A stretch of DNA of 54,948 bases from NCBI RefSeq assembly GCF_014360585.1, contig NZ_JACIXG010000031.1, forward strand, positions 1 through 54,948, written 5' to 3'. Both the position numbers and the translations under genes were made by a program. This document shows positions 1 through 8,077 of this stretch, one piece after another; the first letter of the stretch is position 1, and each line of letters opens with the position of its first letter. This stretch comes from Nocardioides sp. (GTDB taxonomy: Bacteria; Actinomycetota; Actinomycetes; Propionibacteriales; Nocardioidaceae). The notes under the pieces are model-generated. The model was not told the DNA's origin and made no database searches. It saw only the letters and a program-made list of their open reading frames with translations.

Positions 1-101
1 AGGACCCACGCGCAGCGCTCCGTCGCGTCAGCAACCACACCTGACCCAGCAAGGCCCGACCAAGCAGCGCCACGTGTCCTCGATCTCAGGCACACTCCGG
101 T

Positions 102-220
102 CGGCCGAGCTGGCACCACCTCGCCAACTCGGCCAGCACACCAGGCCCTTCACCCGACGCACGTGACGCCTCGGCCGACGCACGTGACGCCTCGGCCGAC
201 GTACGGGACGCCTCGGCCGG
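102..220. repeat. 21-bp repeat array, locus 1
   Basis: Two full 21-bp units (170-190 and 191-211) and partial units on each side carry the core CTCGGCCGACG followed by GTGACGC or GGGACGC. A short opposing piece, CGGCCGAG, lies at 102-109. The array stops exactly at the stop codon of the methyltransferase gene at 221. The same unit recurs at 29591-29722, 33381-33471 and 37788-37961. Nothing else is recognised in positions 1-101. Confidence 0.8.
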
Positions 221-1024
221 TTAGCGGCGGGCGGTGACGTAGCAGGCGACGGCGGTGGCGGCGGCTACGTTGAGGGAGTCGATGCCGGCAGACATCGGGA
301 TGATGGCTCGGCGGTCTGAGGCCTGCTGCCAGCGCGGGGAGATGCCGTGGCCCTCGGAACCCAGGACGAGGGCGACCTTGTCGACGCCTTCGACGGCCTT
401 CTCGATGTCGACGGCGTCGTCGGCCAGGGTGAGGGCGACGGTGGTGAAGCCGGCGGCGGAGAGGGTCGGGAGTGCTTCGTACCAGTCCGGCAGGCGGGTC
501 CACGGCAGCGCGAAGACCGCGCCCATCGCGACCTTGATCGAGCGCCGGTAGAGCGGGTCGGCGCAGCGGGGTGCCAGCAGCAGCGCGTCGAACCCGAGCG
601 CCGCGCCCGACCGGAAGATCGCGCCGACGTTGGTGTGGTCGACGATGTCCTCGAGCACCAGGACCGAGCGGGCGCCCGCCAGCACGGAGTCGACCGACGG
701 CAGCGGTCGCCGCTTCAGCGATGCAAGCGCACCTCGGTGCACATGGAACCCAGTCACCTCCTCAGCAGCCTTCTCGCTCATCACGTAGCACGGCGCATCG
801 GTCGTGGCGAGCACGTCGGAGAGCCCGTCGAGCCACTTCGGCGCCATCAGGAACGACCGCGGCTCGAAGCCACCGGCCACCGCGCGACGTACGACCTTCT
901 CCCCCTCGGCCAGGAAGAGTCCCTCGGACGACTCCATCGACTTGCGCAGCTCGACGTCGCGCAGGTCGCGGTAGTCGGCGAGCCGTGGATCGGCGGGGTC
1001 GGAGATCTCGATCAGCTCAACCAT
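221..1024 (-). CDS. SpoU/TrmH-family RNA 2'-O-methyltransferase
   Basis: A 267-residue SPOUT-class methyltransferase, expected to transfer a methyl group from S-adenosylmethionine to a ribose 2'-OH in rRNA or tRNA; the exact target cannot be read from sequence. An N-terminal substrate-binding region (about 1-110) precedes the catalytic trefoil-knot domain. The three SpoU motifs are visible: NVGAIFRSGAALG at 132-144, LVLGSEGHGIS at 219-229 and SLNVAAATAVA at 250-260. The ATG at 1024 lies 3 nt after the stop of the antitoxin gene upstream on the same strand, so the two are probably co-transcribed. The length is normal for the family. The 21-bp repeat array begins right after its stop codon. Confidence 0.93.
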   Translation of the reverse strand: MVELIEISDPADPRLADYRDLRDVELRKSMESSEGLFLAEGEKVVRRAVAGGFEPRSFLMAPKWLDGLSDVLATTDAPCYVMSEKAAEEVTGFHVHRGALASLKRRPLPSVDSVLAGARSVLVLEDIVDHTNVGAIFRSGAALGFDALLLAPRCADPLYRRSIKVAMGAVFALPWTRLPDWYEALPTLSAAGFTTVALTLADDAVDIEKAVEGVDKVALVLGSEGHGISPRWQQASDRRAIIPMSAGIDSLNVAAATAVACYVTARR

Positions 1025-1027
1025 GGG

Positions 1028-1348
1028 TCAGGCGACCTGCACCGAGTCCTTCATGTCCCCGGGCACTTCCTCGGGGAAGGAAAGGACCAGGTGTCGACCG
1101 AGTGCGGTCGCAACCCGGGCCAGGGTGTCGATCCGGTTGCGAGCTCCGCCGCCTTCCTCGAGACGGGAGATGACCGACTGCGTCGTGCCCATCCTCGATG
1201 CCAGCTCGCGCTGGCTCAGCCCCGCTCCCGTACGCAGGTCGTAGATCAGCTGTCCGAGAGCAAGATCCTGCTCGACGCTCGCCCGGGTCTCGTCGGACGG
1301 GGCCGGACGCTCGGCCCGAACCTCGGACCAGCGGGAGTAGTTCGCCAT
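1028..1348 (-). CDS. XRE-family antitoxin (HigA-like)
   Basis: A 106-residue helix-turn-helix protein. The DNA-binding domain (about 33-90) contains LSQRELASRMGTTQSVISRLE, split as the usual recognition-helix pattern of Cro/C1 repressors. The chosen ATG at 1348 has an AGGAGAG ribosome site about 6 nt upstream; the open frame extends further upstream without homology. It follows a RelE/HigB-like toxin gene (toxin first, antitoxin second), the typical HigBA order, with a 62-nt gap. By analogy it should neutralise the toxin and repress the operon through the palindromes at 1684-1717. The methyltransferase gene starts 3 nt after its stop. Confidence 0.88.
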   Translation of the reverse strand: MANYSRWSEVRAERPAPSDETRASVEQDLALGQLIYDLRTGAGLSQRELASRMGTTQSVISRLEEGGGARNRIDTLARVATALGRHLVLSFPEEVPGDMKDSVQVA

Positions 1349-1410
1349 CGTTGCTCTCCTAGGGATAACGCCGAGCACATTCGGCCGCGGCCTTCCGGGC
1401 CCTGGCGACC

Positions 1411-1683
1411 TCAGCGCTCGTTGTCTCGTTGCTTGTGAAAGGTCGTCAGAAGAATGATCCGCGCGTCGTTGGTGAATCTGTAGGTGATTCTCCGGGCAGT
1501 CGGCCCCAGAGTGAAGCGGAGCTCGAAGAGACCCTCGCCCAAACTCCGCGAGAGCGGCATCCGGGCACGAGGACCCATGTCCGCCAGCCGATCCACGATC
1601 ACCACGACCCGGCCCCACTCCTCATCGCTAAGAGAATCCAGCCAACTCACGACCTCGTCGTGGAGCTCGATATACATTCTCAT
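1411..1683 (-). CDS. RelE/HigB-like toxin (Gp49/DUF891 type)
   Basis: A protein of about 90 residues whose features match phage-derived Gp49-like HigB toxins, ribosome-dependent mRNA endonucleases: an early EVVSWLDSLSDEEW helix, a central L-G-E-G-LFELRF strand, RRITYRF, and a terminal ILLTTFHKQ. These correspond to the LxELR, YRI.Y and LLHxFxKK elements of the family. The start is uncertain: TTG 1710, ATG 1695, ATG 1683 and ATG 1677 are in frame. ATG 1683 is preferred because the two palindromes at 1684-1717 lie immediately before it and homology begins near it. It is paired with the XRE antitoxin downstream. Confidence 0.82.
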   Translation of the reverse strand: MRMYIELHDEVVSWLDSLSDEEWGRVVVIVDRLADMGPRARMPLSRSLGEGLFELRFTLGPTARRITYRFTNDARIILLTTFHKQRDNER

Positions 1684-1717
1684 GATCGCATCCATGCGAT
1701 CATCGCACAAGTGCGAT
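1684..1717. promoter_or_regulatory. Two adjacent palindromes, likely antitoxin operator
   Basis: Two perfect palindromes abut: GATCGCAT-CC-ATGCGATC at 1684-1701 and ATCGCAC-AA-GTGCGAT at 1702-1717. They share the half-site ATCGCA and sit directly upstream of the preferred toxin start. This is the expected position for autoregulation by a HigA-type repressor; binding itself is inferred. Confidence 0.72.
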
Positions 1718-1816
1718 CAACGAGAGGCAGTTCACCGCTCCGACAACGCGCCACATCCATGCGTCGACCGTAGGCGCCTACTCATGGCAACGAGTCGACG
1801 CGCGCCGACCCGAGTA

Positions 1817-3043
1817 CTAGAACGCGTCCGGGTGGGCGACGCGGACGACCTCGCCGATGACGATGATCGCGGGGGGCTGGACGTTCTCGTCGACGAGTAC
1901 CTTCTCGAGAGTCTCGAGGGTCGCCAGGACCGTACGCTCCGTGGGCATCGTGCCGTCGCAGATGACCGCGACCGGGGTCGACCGGGAGCGGCCGCCGTCG
2001 AGCAGGGCGGCGGCGATCGCGGGCGCGTTCTGGACGGCCATGAGGAGGACGAGGGTGCCGCCCAGGCCGGCGACGGCGGGCCAGTTGGTCAGCGAGGTGG
2101 GGTCGTCGGGCGGGACGTGGCCGGAGATGACGGTGAACTCGTGCGCGACGCCGCGGTGGGTCACGGGGATCCCGGCGACGCCGGGCACCGTCACCGGCGA
2201 GGTCAGGCCGGGGATGACGTGCACCGGGACGCCGGCCTCACGGCAGGCCAGCACCTCCTCGAAGCCGCGCCCGAAGATGAAGTTGTCTCCGCCCTTGAAG
2301 CGCGCGACCGCCTTCCCCGCCTTGGCCGCCTCGACGATGATCCGGTTGATCTCCTCCTGCTGCGCCGAGCGGCCACGCGGAAGCTTGGCGACGTCGACGA
2401 GTTCGACGTCGGCGGGCAGCTCGGAGAGCAGCTCTCGCGGCGCCAGCCGGTCGGCGACGACGATGTCGGCCTCCATCAGGGCCTTGCGCCCGGCGACGGA
2501 GATCAGGCCGGGGTGTCCCGGACCGCCGCCGACCAGGGTCACTCCGGGGACGCGCTGGCGCTCGTGCGGCGCCATCAGCTCACCGGAGCGCAGCCCGTCG
2601 AGGATCCGGTCGCGAACGCCCGCGGAGCGCCGCGGGTCACGGTTGGCGAGCACAGCGACGGTCAGGTCGCCGTCGTGGCCGGTCGCCGGTGTCCAGGCGG
2701 TGGCCTGCGTGCCGTCGTCGGAGCGTACGCAGAAGATCCGACGCTCCTCGGCCGCGGCCGAGACCGCTTCGTTGACGTCGGCATGCTGGGCCGCGGCGAT
2801 GACGTACCAGGCGCCGTCGAGCACGTCGGCCGAGAAGCGGGCCTGGTGCCAGGTGATCTCCCCCGACCCGAGCAGACCCTCCAGCGCGGGCGTCAGCGAC
2901 GGCGAGACGACCTCGACCCGCGCCCCGGCGGCGATCAGCGCCGGCACACGCCGCTGCGCGACCCTGCCACCACCGACGACGACCACCCTCCGCCCCTCCA
3001 GGATGAGACCGGCGGGATAGGGAACGGCATGCTCAGAACTCAT
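1817..3043 (-). CDS. cobA: Uroporphyrinogen-III C-methyltransferase / siroheme synthase
   Basis: A 408-residue fusion. Residues about 12-150 form a CysG/Met8-like NAD-binding domain (VVVVGGGRVAQRRV, precorrin-2 dehydrogenase/ferrochelatase type). Residues about 165-405 form the SAM-dependent uroporphyrinogen methyltransferase, with VTLVGGGPGHPGLIS, the GGDNFIFGRG loop and the GIPVTHRG segment typical of CobA/SUMT. It should convert uroporphyrinogen III to precorrin-2 and then toward siroheme for sulfite or nitrite reductase, or cobalamin. The ATG at 3043 is preceded by GAGGA about 8 nt upstream. The much longer open frame upstream has no homology and reads antisense to the PEBP gene, so it is rejected. 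The gene stands alone. Confidence 0.93.
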   Translation of the reverse strand: MSSEHAVPYPAGLILEGRRVVVVGGGRVAQRRVPALIAAGARVEVVSPSLTPALEGLLGSGEITWHQARFSADVLDGAWYVIAAAQHADVNEAVSAAAEERRIFCVRSDDGTQATAWTPATGHDGDLTVAVLANRDPRRSAGVRDRILDGLRSGELMAPHERQRVPGVTLVGGGPGHPGLISVAGRKALMEADIVVADRLAPRELLSELPADVELVDVAKLPRGRSAQQEEINRIIVEAAKAGKAVARFKGGDNFIFGRGFEEVLACREAGVPVHVIPGLTSPVTVPGVAGIPVTHRGVAHEFTVISGHVPPDDPTSLTNWPAVAGLGGTLVLLMAVQNAPAIAAALLDGGRSRSTPVAVICDGTMPTERTVLATLETLEKVLVDENVQPPAIIVIGEVVRVAHPDAF

Positions 3044-3075
3044 GGGTACATCCTCGCCCAACACCGGGGTGCGGC

Positions 3076-3105
3076 CTGACAACGGGTCGATTCGCGGACT
3101 ACGTT
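3076..3105 (+). promoter_or_regulatory. Promoter of PEBP gene, probably leaderless
   Basis: CTGACA (3076-3081) resembles a -35 box. It is separated by 18 bp from TACGTT (3100-3105), a TANNNT -10 box. The ATG at 3113 lies 7 nt beyond the -10, where transcription would start. Confidence 0.5.
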
Positions 3106-3112
3106 GGTGGGC

Positions 3113-3640
3113 ATGGCACTCGATCGCCCGGTGAAGCCGGATCCCTACTCGCTCATGCCCGCCCTCCCCTCCTTCACGCTGACCAGCGAGGACGTGACGG
3201 ATGGACAGCCGCTGAAGCAGGACCAGGTCCACGACGGTGGCAACACCTCCCCGCAGCTCAGCTGGAGCGGAGCGCCGGAGGGGACGAAGTCGTACGTCAT
3301 CACCTGTTTCGACCCCGACGCGCCCACCCCCAGCGGGTTCTGGCACTGGGCGCTGGTCGACGTCCCCGCCGACGTGACCGAGATCCCCGCCGGCGCCGGT
3401 GCCGGCAGCGCCGAGCTTCCGGGCAAGGCGTTCCACGTCGCCTCCGACTTCGGCACCAAGGAGTTCGGCGGCGCCGCACCTCCTGCCGGCGACCAGGTCC
3501 ACCGCTACTACTTCGTGGTCCACGCCGTCGGCGAGGAGACGCTGGGCGTGAACGACGAGGTCACTCCCGCTGTCGTCTCCTTCAACCTGGCCTTCAAGGC
3601 GCTGGCCCGCGCCGTCCTGGTGGGCACCTACCAGCACTGA
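3113..3640 (+). CDS. YbhB/YbcL family PEBP-like protein
   Basis: A 175-residue protein of the phosphatidylethanolamine-binding (Raf kinase inhibitor-like) superfamily. Conserved blocks include TSPQLSWSGAPEGTKSYVIT, the ligand-site DPDAPTPSGFWHWALVDVP and HRYYFVVHAV. Function in bacteria is poorly defined; a small-molecule or phospholipid-ligand role is usual for the fold. The ATG at 3113 is chosen over the TTG at 3104 because a -10 box ends 7 nt before it. There is no signal peptide, so it is cytosolic. It converges on the regulator gene at 3691, with a strong hairpin between them. Confidence 0.92.
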   Translation: MALDRPVKPDPYSLMPALPSFTLTSEDVTDGQPLKQDQVHDGGNTSPQLSWSGAPEGTKSYVITCFDPDAPTPSGFWHWALVDVPADVTEIPAGAGAGSAELPGKAFHVASDFGTKEFGGAAPPAGDQVHRYYFVVHAVGEETLGVNDEVTPAVVSFNLAFKALARAVLVGTYQH

Positions 3641-3644
3641 GACG

Positions 3645-3678
3645 CGCGTGGGGCCCGGGGCGACCCGGGCCCCACGCG
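3645..3678. terminator. Bidirectional hairpin terminator
   Basis: A perfect 15-bp GC-rich stem (CGCGTGGGGCCCGGG and its complement) closes a GCGA tetraloop between the convergent genes ending at 3640 and 3691. There is no T-tract, which is common in high-GC actinobacteria. Confidence 0.8.
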
Positions 3679-3690
3679 ACTCAGCACGTC

Positions 3691-4353
3691 TCAGGAGAGA
3701 TGGGTCAGCGGCGTCGGTGTACGTCGATGCTCGACGTCGAGAGACAGCCCGAAGGCGAGGAACATCTCGCTCAGACACTGCTCGAACTGCCGTCGTCCGC
3801 TGAACAGCCTGCCGATGATCGCCCGCTCGGGGAACCCGGCGTGGATCAGGCCCAACACCTCGCTCTGCCGCATCGTCAGCCTCCCCATCGCCTCGGCATC
3901 GGCGTCCGGCGACGCCTCGACCATCCGCGAGATGACCTCGGGGTCGACGACGACCTCACCCGACGCCACCCGGCCGACGACGTCGAAGAAGTGCGGGACG
4001 GTGCGTACGCGCGACTTGCGCAGGTAGCCGAGACCGCCGGTGCCGGCGCTGGCGAAGACCGAGGCGGCGTAGGCCGTGTCGACCGAGTCGGCGAGCACGA
4101 CGATGCCCATCTCCGGCACCTTCTCGTGCAGCCGGAGCGCGGCGCGGATGCCCTCGTCGGCCAGTCCCTCGCCCAGCCGCGCGTCGGTCACCACCAGCGT
4201 CGGCAGCGTGTCGGTGGCGGCCTGGATGAGCCCCTCTGCGTCCTCGGCGTCGGCGACCACCTGGTAGCCACCGCGCGCAAGCAGGGCCGTGAGTCCAGCA
4301 CGAAGGAGAGGCGACTCGTCGGCAACGACGACGCTCGGCTCATAGCTGTGCAC
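3691..4353 (-). CDS. NarL/LuxR-type response regulator with degenerate HTH
   Basis: A 220-residue protein laid out like a NarL-family regulator: a receiver domain (about 7-125) with acidic DE at 12-13, the phospho-acceptor D57 in VVTDARL and K in YLRKSRV, then a C-terminal region (about 155-215). That region starts like a LuxR HTH (LTMRQSEVLGLIHAGFPERAI) but lacks the usual SPKTVENH recognition helix, reading GRRQFEQCLSEMF instead. The GTG at 4353 is chosen because GGAG lies about 6 nt upstream and the receiver begins there. No partner kinase is adjacent. DNA binding, if it occurs, may follow unusual rules. Confidence 0.75.
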   Translation of the reverse strand: MHSYEPSVVVADESPLLRAGLTALLARGGYQVVADAEDAEGLIQAATDTLPTLVVTDARLGEGLADEGIRAALRLHEKVPEMGIVVLADSVDTAYAASVFASAGTGGLGYLRKSRVRTVPHFFDVVGRVASGEVVVDPEVISRMVEASPDADAEAMGRLTMRQSEVLGLIHAGFPERAIIGRLFSGRRQFEQCLSEMFLAFGLSLDVEHRRTPTPLTHLS

Positions 4354-4468
4354 AACGGCTCCGCTCGCGGTTCGGGGTAGCGGTCGACACGCATTCTGTC
4401 GCACGCCACCGCAAACCCCCGGGATCTCGCGCCCGTGTTCGCACCGACGCCCCCGAAAGAACCCCGGG

Positions 4469-5113
4469 TCAGAACTGCTGCGGCCCCTCGGAGGCGCGCT
4501 TGAGCAGCGTCTCGAAGGAGGTCGGACTGGCGAACTCGTCCTCCACCAGCGTCCGATGGGGCGCCGGAGCGGGCGCGCCGTCGGACACGGCGAGCAGAGC
4601 AGCCAGCTCGGCGGCACCGCGGTCGACCCGCTTCGCGAGCTCCGGGCCTCCGGCGAAGTCCTCCGTCGCTGCGAACACGCCGGTCGGCACCACCACTGCG
4701 TGCAGGTAGGCGAAGAGCGGCCGCAGCGCGTGCTCGAGCACCAGCGAGTGCCGGACGGTGCCGGCCGTCGCGGCGACCAGGACCGGCTTGGCGTCGAGGA
4801 CGCCCTGCTCGAGCACGTCGAAGAACGTCTTGAACAGGCCCGAGTACGACGCGGAGAAGACCGGGGTCACCGCGATGACGCCGTCGGCACGGCGCACCTG
4901 GTCGATGGCCGCCTGGAGCGCCGGCTTGGCGAACCCGGTGAGCAGGTTGTCGGTCAGCTCGTGCGCCAGGCCTCGCAGCTCGACGTGCTCGACCTCGACC
5001 TCGGCGCCCCGGGCCTGCACGGCCCGGGTCGTCGCCTCGCCGAGCATGTCGGCGAGCAGCTTGGTCGAGGACGGGACCGAGAGCCCCGCGGAGACCACTA
5101 CGATCTTGGTCAC
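4469..5113 (-). CDS. LLM-partnered FMN reductase (CE1759 family)
   Basis: A 214-residue flavodoxin-fold NAD(P)H-dependent FMN reductase. The N-terminal MTKIVVVSAGLSVPSSTKLLA forms the FMN phosphate loop, and VTPVFSASYSGLFKTFFDVL is the family's active-site segment. Its ATG at 5113 overlaps the stop of the upstream luciferase-like monooxygenase by 4 nt (ATGA), indicating translational coupling. Known family context: it supplies reduced FMN to the partner monooxygenase. Length is normal. The two genes form a two-component flavin monooxygenase operon of unknown substrate. Confidence 0.92.
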   Translation of the reverse strand: MTKIVVVSAGLSVPSSTKLLADMLGEATTRAVQARGAEVEVEHVELRGLAHELTDNLLTGFAKPALQAAIDQVRRADGVIAVTPVFSASYSGLFKTFFDVLEQGVLDAKPVLVAATAGTVRHSLVLEHALRPLFAYLHAVVVPTGVFAATEDFAGGPELAKRVDRGAAELAALLAVSDGAPAPAPHRTLVEDEFASPTSFETLLKRASEGPQQF

Positions 5114-6291
5114 AGCTCCCCCTCGAGCACCTTGTCGACCTCAGGGTCGGAGAGGTCGCGGTCGGACGAGCCGGTGGCGGAGTCGCCCTCGGCATAGACG
5201 GTCGAGTCCTTCGCGCCGCCGGCCTTCGCCACCAGGGAGGCGTGGGTCGGGGCGTCCGGGACACCGGGCTTACGCAGCTTCTCGAACTCCGCGCGCAGCG
5301 TCGGCAGGATCTCGCCGTAGAGGTCGAGCTGCTCCAGCACCGTCTTCAGCGGCAGCCCGGCGTGGTCGAGCAGGAAGAGCTGACGCTGGTAGTCACCGAC
5401 GTACTCCCGGAACGAGAGCGTCCGCTCGATGACCTGCTGCGGCGAACCGACGGTCAGCGGCGTGGCCTCGGAGAAGTCCTCCAGCGAGGGGCCGTGACCG
5501 TAGACGGGCGCGTTGTCGAAGTAGGGCCGGAACTCGTCGACCGCGTCCTGGGAGTTGGGCCGCATGAAGAACTGCCCGCCCAGACCCACGATCGCCTGGT
5601 CGGCGGTGCCGTGGCCGTAGTGCTCGAAGCGCTGGCGGTAGAGCTGCACCATCTGCTTGGTGTGCGAGGCCGGCCAGAAGATGTGGTTGTGGAAGAAGCC
5701 GTCGCCGTAGTACGCAGCCTGCTCGGCGATCTCCGGCGAGCGGATCGAACCGTGCCACACGAACGGCGCCACGCCGTCCAGAGGCCGCGGCGTCGAGGTG
5801 TAGCCCTGCAGCGGCGTACGGAACCGGCCGGACCAGTCGACGACGTCCTCGCTCCACAGCCGGCGCAGCAGGGCATAGTTCTCGATCGCCAGGTTGATGC
5901 CTTGGCGGATGTCCTTGCCGAACCAGGGGTAGACCGGGCCGGTGTTGCCGCGGCCCATCATCAGGTCGACGCGGCCGTCGGTGAGGTGTTGGATCTTGGC
6001 GTAGTCCTCCGCGATCAGGACCGGGTCGGTGGTGGTGATCAGCGTGGTCGCGGTGCTCAGGATGATGTTCTCGGTCTGCGCGCCGATGTAGGCCAGCGTG
6101 GCGGTCGGGTTGGAGGCGATGAACGGCGGGTTGTGGTGCTCACCGGTCGCGAAGACGTCCAGGCCCACCTCCTCGGCGTGCTTGGCGATCTCGACGGTCG
6201 CCTTGATCCGCTCGTGCTCCGTCGGGGTCCTGCCGGTCGTCGGGTCCGTCGTCACGTCGCCGACGGTGAAGATGCCGAACTGCATACCCAT
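5110..6291 (-). CDS. Luciferase-like FMN-dependent monooxygenase (CE1758 family)
   Basis: A 393-residue LLM-class flavin-dependent oxidoreductase with a TIM-barrel fold. Recognisable elements include MQFGIFTVGDVTTDPTTGRT, EVGLDVFATGEHHNPPF, the TATTLITTTDPVLIAEDYA segment and LMMGRGNTGPVYPWFG. It should use FMNH2 from the adjacent reductase with O2 to oxidise an unidentified substrate. The ATG at 6291 follows AGGGGA; an upstream extension in the open frame overlaps the divergent promoter region and has no homology. The C-terminal 40 residues are acidic and low-complexity. It is the first gene of the operon. Confidence 0.92.
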   Translation of the reverse strand: MGMQFGIFTVGDVTTDPTTGRTPTEHERIKATVEIAKHAEEVGLDVFATGEHHNPPFIASNPTATLAYIGAQTENIILSTATTLITTTDPVLIAEDYAKIQHLTDGRVDLMMGRGNTGPVYPWFGKDIRQGINLAIENYALLRRLWSEDVVDWSGRFRTPLQGYTSTPRPLDGVAPFVWHGSIRSPEIAEQAAYYGDGFFHNHIFWPASHTKQMVQLYRQRFEHYGHGTADQAIVGLGGQFFMRPNSQDAVDEFRPYFDNAPVYGHGPSLEDFSEATPLTVGSPQQVIERTLSFREYVGDYQRQLFLLDHAGLPLKTVLEQLDLYGEILPTLRAEFEKLRKPGVPDAPTHASLVAKAGGAKDSTVYAEGDSATGSSDRDLSDPEVDKVLEGEL

Positions 6292-6434
6292 GTTCCCCTG
6301 CCCCTTTCGTGGCCCGAGACTGTCCCGGTCCACGGTAGTTGAAATCCGAACTACTCGGCAAACAGTTGCTCGATCAACGTTATTCCAGGAAACCCCTTGG
6401 CGTACGCGGGACCCCGTGTGCCAACGTACGTCAG

Positions 6435-7256
6435 GTGTCCGGGCCACTGCATCCACAGATCAGCCTGTACGCAGCGATCGCGACCCGGTCCTTCCGCCGC
6501 TACTCCACCTACACCGCAGCCACGCTCGCCGGGATCTTCACCAACTCCGTCTTCGGGATCATCCTCAGCTTCGCCTATCTGGCGCTGTGGGAGCAGAACC
6601 CCTCGGCGGGCGGCTACGAGGCCGACCAGGCGGTCACCTTCGTCTGGATCGGGCAGGCCTTGCTGATGACCGTCGCGCTGTGGAGCGGCGGCTCGACCGA
6701 CGACCTCGCCGAGCGGATCCGCACCGGCGACATCGCCGTCGACCTCTACCGCCCCGTCAGCGTCCTCGGCTGGTATCTCGCCGCCGACCTCGGCCGCGGG
6801 CTCTACCACTTCACGACCCGAGGCGTGGCCCCGGCGATCGTCGGCGCGCTGCTCTTCGGGCTCGTCACTCCCTCCCCCGCCGGCGCGGCAGGATTCCTGG
6901 TCAGCGTCGTCCTCGCCGTGGTGGTCAGCTTCGCCGTCCGGTTCCTCTTCGCCGCCAGCGCCTTCTGGCTCCTGGACGCCACCGGGCCGCGGGTGCTGCT
7001 GAGCGTGCTGGCCACCTTCTTCAGCGGACTGACCCTGCCGCTCAACCTCTTCCCCGACGGCCTGCGCCAGGTCGCGCTCGCGCTGCCGTTCGCCTCCTAC
7101 ATCCAGACCCCGGCCGACATCTGGCTGGGCCGCCACACCGGGCTCGACATGATCGCCGCGATCGGGCTGCAGGTGCTGTGGGCGGTCGTGCTCCTGGCGA
7201 CGTGCGCTCTCGTGCTGCGCGCGGCGACGCGCAAGGTGGTGGTCCAGGGTGGTTGA
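6435..7256 (+). CDS. ABC-2 family transporter permease (DUF990 type)
   Basis: A 273-residue membrane protein with about six hydrophobic segments (for example GIFTNSVFGIILSFAYLAL and LVSVVLAVVVSFAVRFLF) matching ABC-2 permeases of the daunorubicin-exporter type. It contains the family feature RIRTGDIAVDLYRPVS, a cytosolic coupling region. The GTG at 6435 is preferred over the upstream ATG at 6339, whose extension is unrelated and lies in the divergent promoter region. It is the first gene of a three-gene export operon and overlaps the next permease by 8 nt. The substrate is unknown; proximity to the acyltransferase cluster suggests a lipid or acylated product (inference). Confidence 0.85.
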   Translation: MSGPLHPQISLYAAIATRSFRRYSTYTAATLAGIFTNSVFGIILSFAYLALWEQNPSAGGYEADQAVTFVWIGQALLMTVALWSGGSTDDLAERIRTGDIAVDLYRPVSVLGWYLAADLGRGLYHFTTRGVAPAIVGALLFGLVTPSPAGAAGFLVSVVLAVVVSFAVRFLFAASAFWLLDATGPRVLLSVLATFFSGLTLPLNLFPDGLRQVALALPFASYIQTPADIWLGRHTGLDMIAAIGLQVLWAVVLLATCALVLRAATRKVVVQGG

Positions 7257-8076
7257 TACCGACACGCCTGCGGCGTACGTCGCTCATGCGGTTCGCTCCT
7301 ACTGGCTCATCGCGCTGCTGTGGATCCGGGCAGCGATGGCCTATCCGGTCTCGTTCTGGACGATGCTGGTCGGCGGCGTGCTCATCACGTTCCTCGACTT
7401 CGTGGCGATCTGGCTGATGTTCACCCACGTCGACACCTACGGCGGCTTCACGCTGCGCGAGATCGCGCTGCTCTACGGGCTCACCTCGATCGCGTTCCGG
7501 GTCGCCGACATGCTGGTCGGGAGCGTGGAGAAGATCGGCCAGAAGGTGCGCAGCGGGGATCTCGACGCGATGATGACCAAGCCGGTCCCCGTGCTGGTGC
7601 AGCTGTGCGCCGACCGGTTCGAGCTGCGCCGGCTCGGCCAGATCGCGCAGGGTCTCGCGGTGTTCGCGTGGGCGGCACCGATCGTGGAGTGGACCCCGCA
7701 GCGCCTACTGGTGCTCGTGGTGGCACTCGTCTCGGGCGTGGTCATCTACTTCTGCGTGTTCGTGATCTTCTCGACGATCCAGTTCTGGACCACGGACGCC
7801 TCCGAGTTCGCCAACGCCTTCACCTACGGTGGCAACACGATCATGCAGTATCCGATGACGATCTTCCCGCGTGAGGTCGTCCGGTCGCTGACCTACCTGC
7901 TGCCGCTGGCGTTCGTGAACTGGTACCCGTGCCTGTTCCTGCTCGGCCGCACCGACCCATTCGGCTCTCCGGACTGGTTCCGCTTCGCCTCGCCCCTGGC
8001 CGCGCTGATGCTGGTCGTCGTCACCACCCTCGTGTGGCGTCAGGGGCTCCGTCGTTACCGATCGACCGGGAGCTGA
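7249..8076 (+). CDS. ABC-2 family transporter permease, second subunit
   Basis: A 275-residue membrane protein with six predicted spans (for example SFWTMLVGGVLITFLDFVAIWLM, split across two helices, and LVLVVALVSGVVIYFCVFVIF). It has the paired motif KIGQKVRSGDLDAMMTKPVP, equivalent to the coupling loop in the first permease. The GTG start at 7249 overlaps the upstream stop by 8 nt, and the ATPase gene follows after 1 nt, so the three genes are coupled. Together they should form a heterodimeric exporter. Confidence 0.87.
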   Translation: MVDTDTPAAYVAHAVRSYWLIALLWIRAAMAYPVSFWTMLVGGVLITFLDFVAIWLMFTHVDTYGGFTLREIALLYGLTSIAFRVADMLVGSVEKIGQKVRSGDLDAMMTKPVPVLVQLCADRFELRRLGQIAQGLAVFAWAAPIVEWTPQRLLVLVVALVSGVVIYFCVFVIFSTIQFWTTDASEFANAFTYGGNTIMQYPMTIFPREVVRSLTYLLPLAFVNWYPCLFLLGRTDPFGSPDWFRFASPLAALMLVVVTTLVWRQGLRRYRSTGS

Positions 8077-8077
8077 T

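Noticed and set aside
1740..1816. Possible tRNA or small RNA upstream of the siroheme gene end
   Set aside because: No cloverleaf or conserved TPsiC-like sequence could be made out here or elsewhere in the window.
5110..6291. Bioluminescence luciferase
   Set aside because: The protein is a luciferase-like monooxygenase of the CE1758 type paired with an FMN reductase; no lux genes are nearby.
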